From: Magnetospirillum sp. UT-4
GTDB lineage: Bacteria > Pseudomonadota > Alphaproteobacteria > Rhodospirillales > Magnetospirillaceae
Direction: 5' to 3'
DNA: 64,000 nt
Assembly (NCBI RefSeq): GCF_902729435.1
Contig: NZ_CACVCG010000024.1
Location: 1 to 64,000, forward strand
The notes under the pieces were generated by a model. It made no database searches. It saw only the letters and a list, made by a program, of their open reading frames with translations, and was not told the origin of the DNA. The position numbers and the translations under genes are program-made. This document shows positions 15,743 to 23,977 of the stretch, piece after piece. How positions within the stretch are numbered: the stretch's first letter is position 1; every line of letters starts with the position of its first letter.

Positions 15743-16599
15743 GACGCCCCCATCCCTTCCGCCACCAGGCCCGCGACGGCCGCCTGCTCCACCGCCCCGC
15801 CCGCAGGCAGGAAACCGTTCAGGATGTCCATGTATTCCTTCGGATCATACAGGCGCAGCCCCCGCGAACGGAAGGCGGCGAACGACTGCGCGTCGGGCAG
15901 CGAGGCATAGGCGCGCCGCGTCCGGTCCTGTTCGGCCAGTTCGGGCGGGCGGCCCGCGCGCAGGCCGTCCATCACGCCGTACAGCAGGTCGAGACCGGGG
16001 CCGTAGGTGCCGACCACGTGCCACAGCAGCGAGCGGGCCGGATCCACCGGCAGCCAGCCGATCCCGACCACCGGCCCGGTATCGATGCCGTCATCGACGC
16101 GGTGCAGGGTGCAGCCGATGGCCTCGTCGCCCTCGACCAGGCAGCGGAAGGGTGCGAACAGACCGGCATAGCGGGGCAGGGCGCCGGGATGGACGTTGTA
16201 GGTGCCGTAGCGCGGAATGTCGAACAGGTTGCGCTTGAAGATCAGCGAGAAGCGCACCGACACCATCAGGTCGGGCGCGAAATCGCGCACCAGCGCCTCG
16301 CCATCCGTGCCGTTGATGTCGTGGACCACCTTGACCGGCACGCCGAAGCGCCGCGCGACGCCGTCGAAGGTGGCCAGCGCGCCCTCGCCGCCGGTGCGGT
16401 CGATCAGCGGGAACAGGGTGTCCACCGGCAGGTCGCGCTCGAGGAACTTGATCTCGGCCAGCTCGGGCACGGCCTGCTCGACCGGCCGCGTCTTGTCCGA
16501 CAGCAGCACCATCACCGTGTCGCCGGCCAGGCGCGGCAGCATCTGGTTGAGGACCACGGCGCCGACTAGGTCGCGCTTGGTGCACAGCACGATCCTCAC
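15721..16599 (-). CDS. Formyltransferase-family protein of unknown substrate
   Basis: A 292-residue protein with the formyltetrahydrofolate-dependent transferase fold. The catalytic Asn-His-Asp set is present in NVHPGALPRYAG and DDGIDTGPVVG, as in Met-tRNA and sugar-amine formyltransferases. It lacks the C-terminal tRNA-binding domain of Fmt, so Met-tRNA is an unlikely substrate; the last 80 residues are unassigned and end in a Cys-rich ASCCCAHA. The GTG start overlaps the stop of the binding-protein gene by four bases (GTGA). Its position inside a signalling operon is unusual and suggests it makes or modifies a small molecule or a surface sugar related to the signal. Confidence 0.8.
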   Translation of the reverse strand: MRIVLCTKRDLVGAVVLNQMLPRLAGDTVMVLLSDKTRPVEQAVPELAEIKFLERDLPVDTLFPLIDRTGGEGALATFDGVARRFGVPVKVVHDINGTDGEALVRDFAPDLMVSVRFSLIFKRNLFDIPRYGTYNVHPGALPRYAGLFAPFRCLVEGDEAIGCTLHRVDDGIDTGPVVGIGWLPVDPARSLLWHVVGTYGPGLDLLYGVMDGLRAGRPPELAEQDRTRRAYASLPDAQSFAAFRSRGLRLYDPKEYMDILNGFLPAGGAVEQAAVAGLVAEGMGASCCCAHA

Positions 16600-17642
16600 G
16601 GGCCGGCCTCCGGATCGTGGACCTCGGCCAGGCCCAGCAGGTTCATGGGCGGATAAACCCCCAGCGCCCGCACCACCGGCATGTTGATGATGATGGACAG
16701 GCGCTTGGGTGCGTCGATAGGAATGTCCTTGGGCGCCACCTTGTGGACCAGGATCTGCTCGGCTTTGTAGGCGGTGAGCTGGCCCACCGTGTAATAGCGA
16801 TAGACGCCGCCGATCATGGCGCGCGAGTTGAGCACCGGGTTCTCGGCCGCCGCGAAGCTGGGCAGCTGGAATTCCAGGGCGGCCCCGGTCAGCACGTCGC
16901 GGTTGACGTTGAGGAAGGTGTCGGGAGGAATGTAGAGGAACTCGACCCCGGCATCCTTCAGCTCGGCCACCTTGCCCGGAATGCTGGCCACCGAGGGCTT
17001 GCCGTCCACCAGGTCCACCGCCTTGGCCACCAAGTCGTAGCCCAGCCGCCGCCCGAGCTGGGTCAGCTCGTCGATGGCGACCCGCGAATTGGCCTCCAGC
17101 GGGTTGTAGACCATCCCCAGCCTCCGCGCCGGCAGGTACGAACGCATCAGGTTGACCTGGGTCTCCATGGGCACCAGGTAGCTGGTCCCGGTGATGTTGC
17201 GCCCCGACGACTTGAAGTCGGGCACCACCTTGGCCCCCACCGGCTGCGACACGATGGCGAACACCGCCGGAATGTCGGTGATGTGCTTTTCCGGATCGAC
17301 CTTGTCGTAGGTCCCCAGCATCTCCTGGGTCACGGTGGTGCCCCAGGTGAAGACCAGATCGACGCCCAGTTCCTTGGCCTCGGCGACGAAGCCGGGAATG
17401 CGCGACTTGTCCTGGGCGGCGTCGCGGATGATCAGCTCGACCGGGATGTTCTGGTTGGTGAAATAGTCCTTGAACCCCTTGGCGCATTCCTCCCAGCCGC
17501 GATACAGCACCATGTAGATGCGATACGGCCGGGCCGGGGTTCCCTTCTCGGCCGACGCGCCATTCTCGGCGGCGCCGGCGAGGGCGGGCAGCAGCAGCGG
17601 CGCCGCGGCGCACAGGGCGAGCAGGAGCCGACGGGCGATCAT
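16596..17642 (-). CDS. ABC-type periplasmic substrate-binding protein (COG2984 type)
   Basis: A 348-residue exported binding protein with a signal peptide (MIARRLLLALCAAAPLLLPA, cleaved near AGA) and no lipobox. The body matches the ABC_sub_bind/TrpX-like family: FTWGTTVTQEMLG, PAVFAIVSQPVGAKVV, RNITGTSYLVP, LGMVYNPLEANS. No permease or ATPase gene is nearby, so it probably serves as a sensor subunit rather than for transport. The ATG start overlaps the TGA of the MFS fusion gene by four bases. Ligand unknown; relatives bind amino acids or similar compounds. Confidence 0.85.
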   Translation of the reverse strand: MIARRLLLALCAAAPLLLPALAGAAENGASAEKGTPARPYRIYMVLYRGWEECAKGFKDYFTNQNIPVELIIRDAAQDKSRIPGFVAEAKELGVDLVFTWGTTVTQEMLGTYDKVDPEKHITDIPAVFAIVSQPVGAKVVPDFKSSGRNITGTSYLVPMETQVNLMRSYLPARRLGMVYNPLEANSRVAIDELTQLGRRLGYDLVAKAVDLVDGKPSVASIPGKVAELKDAGVEFLYIPPDTFLNVNRDVLTGAALEFQLPSFAAAENPVLNSRAMIGGVYRYYTVGQLTAYKAEQILVHKVAPKDIPIDAPKRLSIIINMPVVRALGVYPPMNLLGLAEVHDPEAGP

Positions 17643-19729
17643 GCCGTTTCCTCTTCGGTCTCGATGTGGGGACCCGAGCCGTAGGCCCCCGAGGCGATGG
17701 CGAAGAATGCCGCCAGGGCCAGCACCAGCACCCCCAGCCCGATCACCGCCCCGTTCAGGCCCCACATCGGAATGAAGGCGGCCGCGATCAGCGGGCCGGC
17801 CACCGAGCCGGCGCGCTCGATGGTGCGCACCAGCGCCATGATGGAAACGCGGCCGAAGGCGCGGCATTCGGTCCAGCACACGTCGGGGATCAGCGCCAGC
17901 TGCGGCGAGGCCGACAGGCCGTGCGACAGCCCCAGGGCGATGATGGCGATGGCGATGGGCAGGGTGCCGTCCAGCACCACCGGCGCCAGCAGCCCGATGC
18001 CGCCGATCAGGCCGCCCAGCGCCACCAGCCCGGCGCGCCACTGGAAGCGGTCCGACAGACGCGAGGCGATGGCCGAGGTGACCGCCATCACCAGCGGGTA
18101 GAGCACCACCATGCGGGCGATCTCGGACAGGGTCAGCGACGACTGCCACAGGATCATCGGCACCAGGAAGAACAGGAACCCGGTCAACGCCATCTTGGCC
18201 GGCACCGCCGCGAACAGCATCAGCACGGTGAAGCGCCAGTTGGCCAGCAGACGGCGGAACTTCGGCCGCGCCGCGACGGCGACGACGGCGGGCGGCTCGG
18301 ATTCCGCCATGATGCGGGCCAGCAGGACGCCCGACAGCACGACCAGGGCGCCCGACACGAAGAAGGTGGCGCCGAAGCCGATCCGTTCGGCCAGCAGGCC
18401 GCCGATGCCGGTGCCGCAGATGGAGGCGGTCAGCACCGCGCCGACATAGACCCCAAGTCCCTGCGCCCGCTGTTCCTCGCGCGCCGCCTGCGAGATGTAG
18501 GTCTGCGCCGCCACCGTCACCAGGGCGTAGCCGACGCCGCTGACCACCCGCCACAGCAGCAGGTCGAAGAGGCCGAAGACGAAGCCGGTCATGACGTAGC
18601 CCAGCGCCGCCGGGACCATGCCCATGACGAAGGCGCGGCTGCTGCCGACCCGTTCGGTCACCCGCGCCGCCCACGGCGAGGCCAGGGCGATGGCCGCCAT
18701 GAAGAAGGCGATGGGCAGCGCCGTCATCATCTCCACCGACAGGCCGGGCAGCGGCGTCGCCAGCCCGCCGGCGTAGAGCGGCATGAACGAGCGGCTCATC
18801 TCCTCGGCGAAGACGAACAGGAACAGCGGCAGACGGATGTCGGTGGCCATGCGCTGGCCCAGCGGCGCCGGCCGCCCGTCGGGCGAGAAGCGGAACAGGA
18901 AGCGCACCCGGTCGGCCACCTCGGCCACCCGCGCCACCACGCCGGCGTCGAAATGCGCCGTGCGCACCTCCTCGATATAGGCCATCAGCCCGCGATAGGC
19001 CTCGTCGGTACGGCGCACCGAGTTGCTCATGGCGCGGACGAAATGCCCGACCTCGTCGCCCGACCATACCGACGGGACGTGCTCGAAATCGCCCCGGCGG
19101 ACCCGGTCGACCACCCAGCCGGCCACTTTCAGCGGCCCGGTGATGTTGAAGAACACCACGAACAGCAGGACCTCGAAGGCGACGATCAGCGACACCGACA
19201 GCACCACCGCCACATCAAGGAAGATGTTCGCCAGCCGGTCGGTGACATAGGCGCGGTCGAAACCGACATGCAGGTGACCGATCACCGCCCCGCCCTTGGC
19301 CTGAACCGGCAACGCCACGTCGAAATAGGGGCCGACCGAAATCTTGTGTCCGTCCCGCCCGGTGCCGAACCCGGCGGTGCGGAAATCGGCCTGCAGTTCG
19401 GCCGTCTCGGCTCCGTGCAGGTACAGCAGCCGCCCGTCGGGATCGCTGACCGCCAGGTACCGCAGCTCGGGATTGGCCGCCAGCACCGGCGCGAAGAACT
19501 CGGTCATGCCGACCATGCGCTCCAGCGGCACGCCATAGCCCACGGCGCGCTCGAGCTGGGTACGCAGATCCTGGCCGACGATGGCCGCCTTCTTGTCCAT
19601 TTCGGGCGCCATGCCCTGCTCGAACGCGCCCAGGGCGCGGTACGACACGATGGCGGTGGGCGGCACCAGCACCAGCACGGCGAGGATGAACAGGCGGACC
19701 AGCAGGGAGCGGGAGCTGTCGAGTCTCAT
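17639..19729 (-). CDS. Sensor-HAMP-MFS fusion membrane protein
   Basis: A 696-residue protein with an unusual fusion. Residues 1-30 form a transmembrane helix, 35-190 a periplasmic Cache-like region (LRYLAVSDPDGRLLYLHG, VALPVQAKGGAVIGHLHVGF), 190-215 a second helix and 215-265 a HAMP domain. From about 295 to 690 there is a complete 12-helix major facilitator domain (ASPWAARVTERVGSSRAF, GYALVTVAAQTYISQ, ASRLSDRFQWRAG). HAMP normally passes signals to kinases or receptors, not to transporters. A GAGGGCGCC ribosome site lies in the end of the preceding gene. Signal-gated transport or transport-coupled sensing are both possible. Confidence 0.85.
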   Translation of the reverse strand: MRLDSSRSLLVRLFILAVLVLVPPTAIVSYRALGAFEQGMAPEMDKKAAIVGQDLRTQLERAVGYGVPLERMVGMTEFFAPVLAANPELRYLAVSDPDGRLLYLHGAETAELQADFRTAGFGTGRDGHKISVGPYFDVALPVQAKGGAVIGHLHVGFDRAYVTDRLANIFLDVAVVLSVSLIVAFEVLLFVVFFNITGPLKVAGWVVDRVRRGDFEHVPSVWSGDEVGHFVRAMSNSVRRTDEAYRGLMAYIEEVRTAHFDAGVVARVAEVADRVRFLFRFSPDGRPAPLGQRMATDIRLPLFLFVFAEEMSRSFMPLYAGGLATPLPGLSVEMMTALPIAFFMAAIALASPWAARVTERVGSSRAFVMGMVPAALGYVMTGFVFGLFDLLLWRVVSGVGYALVTVAAQTYISQAAREEQRAQGLGVYVGAVLTASICGTGIGGLLAERIGFGATFFVSGALVVLSGVLLARIMAESEPPAVVAVAARPKFRRLLANWRFTVLMLFAAVPAKMALTGFLFFLVPMILWQSSLTLSEIARMVVLYPLVMAVTSAIASRLSDRFQWRAGLVALGGLIGGIGLLAPVVLDGTLPIAIAIIALGLSHGLSASPQLALIPDVCWTECRAFGRVSIMALVRTIERAGSVAGPLIAAAFIPMWGLNGAVIGLGVLVLALAAFFAIASGAYGSGPHIETEEETA

Positions 19730-19736
19730 GGCGCCC

Positions 19737-20519
19737 TCATGCCAGCCTGTCCATGCGCTCGACCTCGTCGGTCGAGTCGCGGATATGCTCGACCGCCTCG
19801 CGGCTGCGGGCGACGAACTCGGCGAAACGCACCTCGAAATCGTCGCCGCCGCCGGGATCGGGGACCGCCTCGCCGCCCTCGGCCATCACCTTGGCCAGGG
19901 TCGCCTCCATGGCCCCGAGGCGGCGGGTCACCGCCCCCAGCAGGACATAGGCGGCGACGGCGGCGACCATCGCGAAGCCCGACACCACCAGCACCAGTTC
20001 GAAGGCCAGCCGCCCCAGCATCTCCCCCAGCCCCTGCTCGAGATAGGCGGCGGGATAGCGCAGCACCACCGCGCCTTCGACCTTGCCCAGGGTGTTGACC
20101 AGCGGCATGCCGACCACCCCGGCCTCCTCGTCGGTCAGCGAGAACGCCTTGCCGGGGGCGCCCTTCAGCACCTCGATCCAGGCCTCGGGCACGGCGCTGC
20201 CGACGCCGCCGCGGTCGGTGTTGAACAGCACCTCGCCGCTCGCGTCGTAGATCTCGATGCCCAACACCCGGTCGTCGCGGGCCTTTTCCAGCTCGATGGT
20301 GTCCTGCGTCTGGCGCAGCTGGCGCAGGGCGAAACCCAGGCTGAGGCCATCCTCGACCTTGCGCTTGATGGTGAAGACGACGAAGCTGAAGCGCGACTGC
20401 ACCTGCGCCGACATCTGCTCGGCGAACTTGGCGTAGCCGAAATAGGCGGTGAGCGCCATGGTGCACACCAGGATGGCGACCAGAGCGGCAGAAACCTTGC
20501 GGGCCAGCGACCACGACAT
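19737..20519 (-). CDS. Membrane sensor protein with periplasmic domain, no output domain
   Basis: A 260-residue membrane protein and first gene of the six-gene operon. It has an N-terminal helix (about 9-30), a periplasmic region of about 130 residues (LGIEIYDASGEVLFNTDRGG, EEAGVVGMPLVNTLGKVEGAVVLRYP) resembling Cache/PAS-like sensors, a second helix (about 173-195), then about 60 cytoplasmic residues with a short coiled coil. No kinase or methyl-accepting domain is present. The same sensor type occurs in the next gene, fused to MFS. The start at 20519 (MSWSLARKV) is chosen because the basic residues precede the first helix. Confidence 0.75.
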   Translation of the reverse strand: MSWSLARKVSAALVAILVCTMALTAYFGYAKFAEQMSAQVQSRFSFVVFTIKRKVEDGLSLGFALRQLRQTQDTIELEKARDDRVLGIEIYDASGEVLFNTDRGGVGSAVPEAWIEVLKGAPGKAFSLTDEEAGVVGMPLVNTLGKVEGAVVLRYPAAYLEQGLGEMLGRLAFELVLVVSGFAMVAAVAAYVLLGAVTRRLGAMEATLAKVMAEGGEAVPDPGGGDDFEVRFAEFVARSREAVEHIRDSTDEVERMDRLA

Positions 20520-20828
20520 GCCGTCACCCCCACGCCGCGACGGCCGGAACCATTCCGGCGGAACCATCTCGCAAACCCCGTACCCCTCGCGTCACGCCGA
20601 ACCCCGTACCCGGTACCCAACGGCCGCCCCTGCATTTCGACAGGGGTTGCCTATTCCCTCCAGTGTTTATAGGACATTTGCGCGGACCGGCCAAGCCGCC
20701 ATCAAGACACGACGTAAAATCCCGGGGAAAAATAAACAAATGGATAAGCACGGCGGCCAAAAACCTTACTGGAGCGGGAACAATGTACGTTGCCTCAGGT
20801 GTACACCTTACATGATCCGGGGCCGGGT
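20520..20828. other. Divergent intergenic region between the signalling operon and murI
   Basis: About 310 bases without a gene. It holds the minus-strand promoter described separately, two similar AACCCCGTACCC blocks at 20560-20620, and an A/T-rich stretch (20705-20750) with TAAAAT, a possible -10 for murI without a good -35. At 20797-20808 there is a perfect 12-base palindrome, AGGTGTACACCT, 21 bases before the murI start, a possible operator. No RNA gene was recognised. Confidence 0.6.
20666..20694 (-). promoter_or_regulatory. Probable sigma-70 type promoter of the six-gene operon
   Basis: On the minus strand, TTGGCC (20694-20689) and TATAAA (20671-20666) are separated by 17 bases, matching the housekeeping consensus at 4/6 and 5/6 positions. 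The predicted start near 20659 gives a leader of about 140 bases, which contains a 6-bp hairpin (CCCCTG with CAGGGG). Confidence 0.55.
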
Positions 20829-21629
20829 ATGAACATCGGCATATTCGATTCGGGTGTGGGGGGATTGACCGTGGCTTCGGCGCTGCGGCGCCGCCTGCCC
20901 GCCGAGACCCTGACCTATCTGGGCGACACCGCGCGGCTGCCCTATGGCACCAAGTCGCCCGAGACGGTGGTGCGCTATGCCCTGCAGGCCGCCGACTACC
21001 TGGCGGCCGGCGGCATCAAGATGCTGGTGGTGGCGTGCAACACCGCCTCGGCCCATGCCCTGCCGGCCCTGGTCGCCAGGCATCCCGGCCTGCCGGTGCT
21101 GGGGGTGGTCGAGGCCGGCGCGGCGGCGGCGGCCCGGGCCTCGGCGTCGGGCCGCATCGTCGTCGCCGCCACCGAGGGCACCTGCCGGTCGGGCCGCTTT
21201 CCCGCCACCATCACCGCCCTGCGCCCCACGGCGGAGGTGAGCCAGGTGGCCTGTCCGCTGCTGGTGGCGGTGGCCGAGGAGGGCCTGGGCGACAGCCCCA
21301 TCGCCGAGGCCATGGCGCGGTCGTACCTGGCCGACCGCTTCGCCGGACACGGCGCCGCCGACTGCCTGGTGCTGGGCTGCACCCACTTCCCGCTGCTGGT
21401 GCCGGCCATCCGCCGGGTGATCGGGCCGCGCCCGGTACTGGTCGATTGCGCCGAGGCGGTGGCCGAGCAGGCCGCCGCCCTGCTGGCCGAACGCGGCCTG
21501 GCGCGCCAGGGCGGTGCGGGCGGACTCGCTCTGATCGCCACCGACTCGCCCGAGCGCTTCCGGCGCATGGCCGCCCGCCTGTTCCCCGGCTTGGGAAGCA
21601 ACCTGGCGGTGACGCTGGCGGACCTCTGA
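20829..21629 (+). CDS. murI: Glutamate racemase
   Basis: A 266-residue cytoplasmic enzyme that makes D-glutamate for peptidoglycan. Family motifs are complete: GIFDSGVGGLTV at the N-terminus, VACNTASAHALP with the first catalytic cysteine and LGCTHFPLL with the second. The start at 20829 (MNIGIFDS) matches the family; the frame is open further upstream but without support. Transcribed away from the signalling operon. The next gene, a glycosyltransferase, follows on the same strand after about 80 bases. Confidence 0.95.
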   Translation: MNIGIFDSGVGGLTVASALRRRLPAETLTYLGDTARLPYGTKSPETVVRYALQAADYLAAGGIKMLVVACNTASAHALPALVARHPGLPVLGVVEAGAAAAARASASGRIVVAATEGTCRSGRFPATITALRPTAEVSQVACPLLVAVAEEGLGDSPIAEAMARSYLADRFAGHGAADCLVLGCTHFPLLVPAIRRVIGPRPVLVDCAEAVAEQAAALLAERGLARQGGAGGLALIATDSPERFRRMAARLFPGLGSNLAVTLADL

Positions 21630-21707
21630 ATCTTCATCATCCTGTCACTTGCCCCGATCCCGGCGCGCGGCCTACCCATGGGCATGGCCGCCGAGGATTC
21701 CCCGCCC

Positions 21708-22727
21708 ATGCGCATCGCAATCGTCACCGACGCCTGGCACCCGCAGCGCAACGGCGTGGTGCGGGTGCTCTCGACCCTGGCCGACGTCCTGCGGGGGATG
21801 GGCCACACGGTGGGGGTGTTCGAGCCCGGCGCCTTTACCACCCTGCCCTGCCCCTCCTACCCCGAGATCCCGCTGGCGCTGTTCCCCGGCGGCAGGCTGG
21901 GGGGGATGCTCGAGGCCTTCGCCCCCGACGCCATCCACCTCGCCACCGAGGGGCCGCTGGGATGGGCGGCGCGGCGCTGGTGCCTGGGCCGCGGCCTGCC
22001 CTTCACCACCGCCTACCACACCAAGTTCCCCCACTACGTGCGCGCCCGCACCGGGGTGCCGCTGGCCTGGCCCTATGCCCTGGTGCGCCGCTTCCATGCC
22101 CCGTCGGCGGCGGTGATGTGCCCGTCGCCGTCGGTCTACCGCGAACTGGGGGAATGGGGCTTCGTCAACCGGGCGGAATGGTCGCACGGCGTCGACACCC
22201 GCACCTTCCGGCCGCAGCCCAAGGATTTCGTCGATCTGCCGCGGCCGCTGTTCATGTATGTCGGGCGGGTGGCGGTGGAGAAGAACCTGCCGGCCTTCCT
22301 GTCGCTGGACCTGCCGGGCAGCCGCATGGTGGTGGGCGACGGCCCGGCCCGCGCCCCCCTGATGCGGCGGTTCCCCCACGTCCACTGGCGCATCGCCAAC
22401 GGTGACGAGGAGCTGTCGCGCTATTTCGCCGCCGCCGACTGCTTCGTCTTCCCGTCGCTCACCGACACCTTCGGGCTGGTGATGCTGGAGGCGCTGGCCT
22501 CGGGCGTGCCGGTTGCCGCCTACCCGGTGCCCGGCCCGGCCGACGTGGTCGGCGACGCGCCGGTGGGCGTGCTGGGCCACGACCTCGGCGCGGCGGCGCT
22601 GGCGGCGCTGACGGTCGATCCCGCCGCCTGCCGCGACCATGCCGCCCGCTTCTCGTGGGAGGCGGTGGCCAGGCAGTTCCTCGGCCTGCTCAGGCCGATC
22701 GGACGGAGCGCCGCCGACGCGGCATAG
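21708..22727 (+). CDS. GT4-family glycosyltransferase
   Basis: A 339-residue glycosyltransferase with the GT-B fold. The beginning MRIAIVTDAWHPQRNGVV is typical of the MgtA/GtfA-like group that transfers hexoses to lipid or polysaccharide acceptors. The nucleotide-sugar domain shows LFMYVGRVAVEKNLPAFL and FVFPSLTDTFGLVMLEALA, the EX7E-type region. The ATG at 21678 would add ten residues; 21708 is preferred because it aligns with the family start, though its ribosome site is weak. First gene of the EPS-like run. Donor and acceptor unknown. Confidence 0.85.
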   Translation: MRIAIVTDAWHPQRNGVVRVLSTLADVLRGMGHTVGVFEPGAFTTLPCPSYPEIPLALFPGGRLGGMLEAFAPDAIHLATEGPLGWAARRWCLGRGLPFTTAYHTKFPHYVRARTGVPLAWPYALVRRFHAPSAAVMCPSPSVYRELGEWGFVNRAEWSHGVDTRTFRPQPKDFVDLPRPLFMYVGRVAVEKNLPAFLSLDLPGSRMVVGDGPARAPLMRRFPHVHWRIANGDEELSRYFAAADCFVFPSLTDTFGLVMLEALASGVPVAAYPVPGPADVVGDAPVGVLGHDLGAAALAALTVDPAACRDHAARFSWEAVARQFLGLLRPIGRSAADAA

Positions 22728-22871
22728 GCCGCGCCGTTTCCCCCATCCACCGGAAGAGGCCGGGCTCACCCCCAATGCCGGGATTGAGGCCGGGGCACCC
22801 GCGCGCCGACAATCCCCGGCGATGGCGGCGTCCGGTCGGCGGCCGCGTCCCAGTGGAAGGACGGCGCAAGC

Positions 22872-23945
22872 ATGAGGATCGCGGTCATCGAGACACCCGC
22901 CGGGGGCGGGCCGGGGCGGCAGGACGCCGGCACCGCCCTCTCCCATCTGCTGCCGCGCCTGGCCCGGCGCGGCCACGCCATCGACCTGTTCCGCGACCGC
23001 CGCCACGGCGGCGAGGCGATCGCCGGCACCCGGCTGATCCGTCTGCCCAGCCTGCCGGGTTTGCGGGACGGTTCGCTGGCCATGCTGTCGTCGCTGCTGT
23101 CGTCGCTGGGCGGCTACGACGTGGTCAACTTCCACGGTGTCGGCCCCGCCTGCCCCTTCCCCAAGGTGGCGCGGCTGGGGCCGTTCCGCACCGTCGCCAC
23201 CATCCGCGACACCGATGGCGGCCCGGTCGATCCGTCCCATCCCGCCGCCGCCCATCCCGCCGCCCGCCTTGCCGACGTGGTGACGGTGTCGTCGCGCCGG
23301 CTCGAGCGCCACATCCGCGACACCCACCGCCGCGAGCCCATCTACATCCCCGACGGGATCGCCGCCCCGCCCTTCACTCCGGACGAGGCCGCGCCGCTGC
23401 GCGCGCTGGGCCTGGACCCCTTCCGCTACCTGCTGATGGTCGCCGCCGCGGCGCCGGATCCCGGTGTCCTGGTGGCCGTCCGCGCCATCGCCGCCCTCGA
23501 CCGTCCGCTACCGCTGGTAATCGCCGAGACCGCCCCCGGCGACCCCGGACAGCGCCGGGTTCTGGCCGAGGCGGCAGGGGGCGCCACCCTTCTGTTCACC
23601 GGCCCCCTGGCCCCCGGTCAGCTGGATGCCCTGGCGGCCCATGCCCACCTGTACCTCCTGCCGGCCCAGGTGGAAACGCCGCCGGGGCGGCTGCTGGCGG
23701 CGATGGCGGCCGGCGGAGCGGTGGTGGCCAGCGACCTGCCCGACCATCTCGACGCGGTCGGCGCCGATGCCTTCACCTTCACCGCCGGCGATGCCGGCGA
23801 TTTGCGGCGAGTGCTGGCATGGCTGCTGGCCGACCCGGAAGTGGTCGAGGGCATGCGCCGGCGCGCCGCCGCGGCGGTCACCGTGCGCTATTGCTGGGAC
23901 CGCGTCGCCGATGCCTATGAACAGGTCTACCAGGCCCTGGCCTGA
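22872..23945 (+). CDS. GT4-like glycosyltransferase
   Basis: A 357-residue GT-B glycosyltransferase. The N-terminal domain has GTALSHLLPRLARRGHAIDLF and FHGVGPACPFPKVARLG; the C-terminal domain has LLFTGPLAPGQLDALAAHAH and LYLLPAQVETPPGRLLAAMA, in the place of the usual PS-x-E-GFG-x-V-x-LEAMA motif. That substitution and a short acceptor domain make activity less certain than for the preceding gene. GAAGGA lies about ten bases before the ATG. It sits between the first glycosyltransferase and the asparagine synthase-like gene on the same strand. Confidence 0.75.
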   Translation: MRIAVIETPAGGGPGRQDAGTALSHLLPRLARRGHAIDLFRDRRHGGEAIAGTRLIRLPSLPGLRDGSLAMLSSLLSSLGGYDVVNFHGVGPACPFPKVARLGPFRTVATIRDTDGGPVDPSHPAAAHPAARLADVVTVSSRRLERHIRDTHRREPIYIPDGIAAPPFTPDEAAPLRALGLDPFRYLLMVAAAAPDPGVLVAVRAIAALDRPLPLVIAETAPGDPGQRRVLAEAAGGATLLFTGPLAPGQLDALAAHAHLYLLPAQVETPPGRLLAAMAAGGAVVASDLPDHLDAVGADAFTFTAGDAGDLRRVLAWLLADPEVVEGMRRRAAAAVTVRYCWDRVADAYEQVYQALA

Positions 23946-23977
23946 TCGCAGGGGACCTGACCGCAGGGGAAGCGCCA

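Noticed and set aside
12791-15910. A plus-strand open frame of more than 1000 codons opposite the RsbU-RsbW gene
   Set aside because: It is an artefact of high G/C codon use; its translation is dominated by His, Gln, Gly and Arg with no domain, and the minus strand encodes a clear multi-domain protein.
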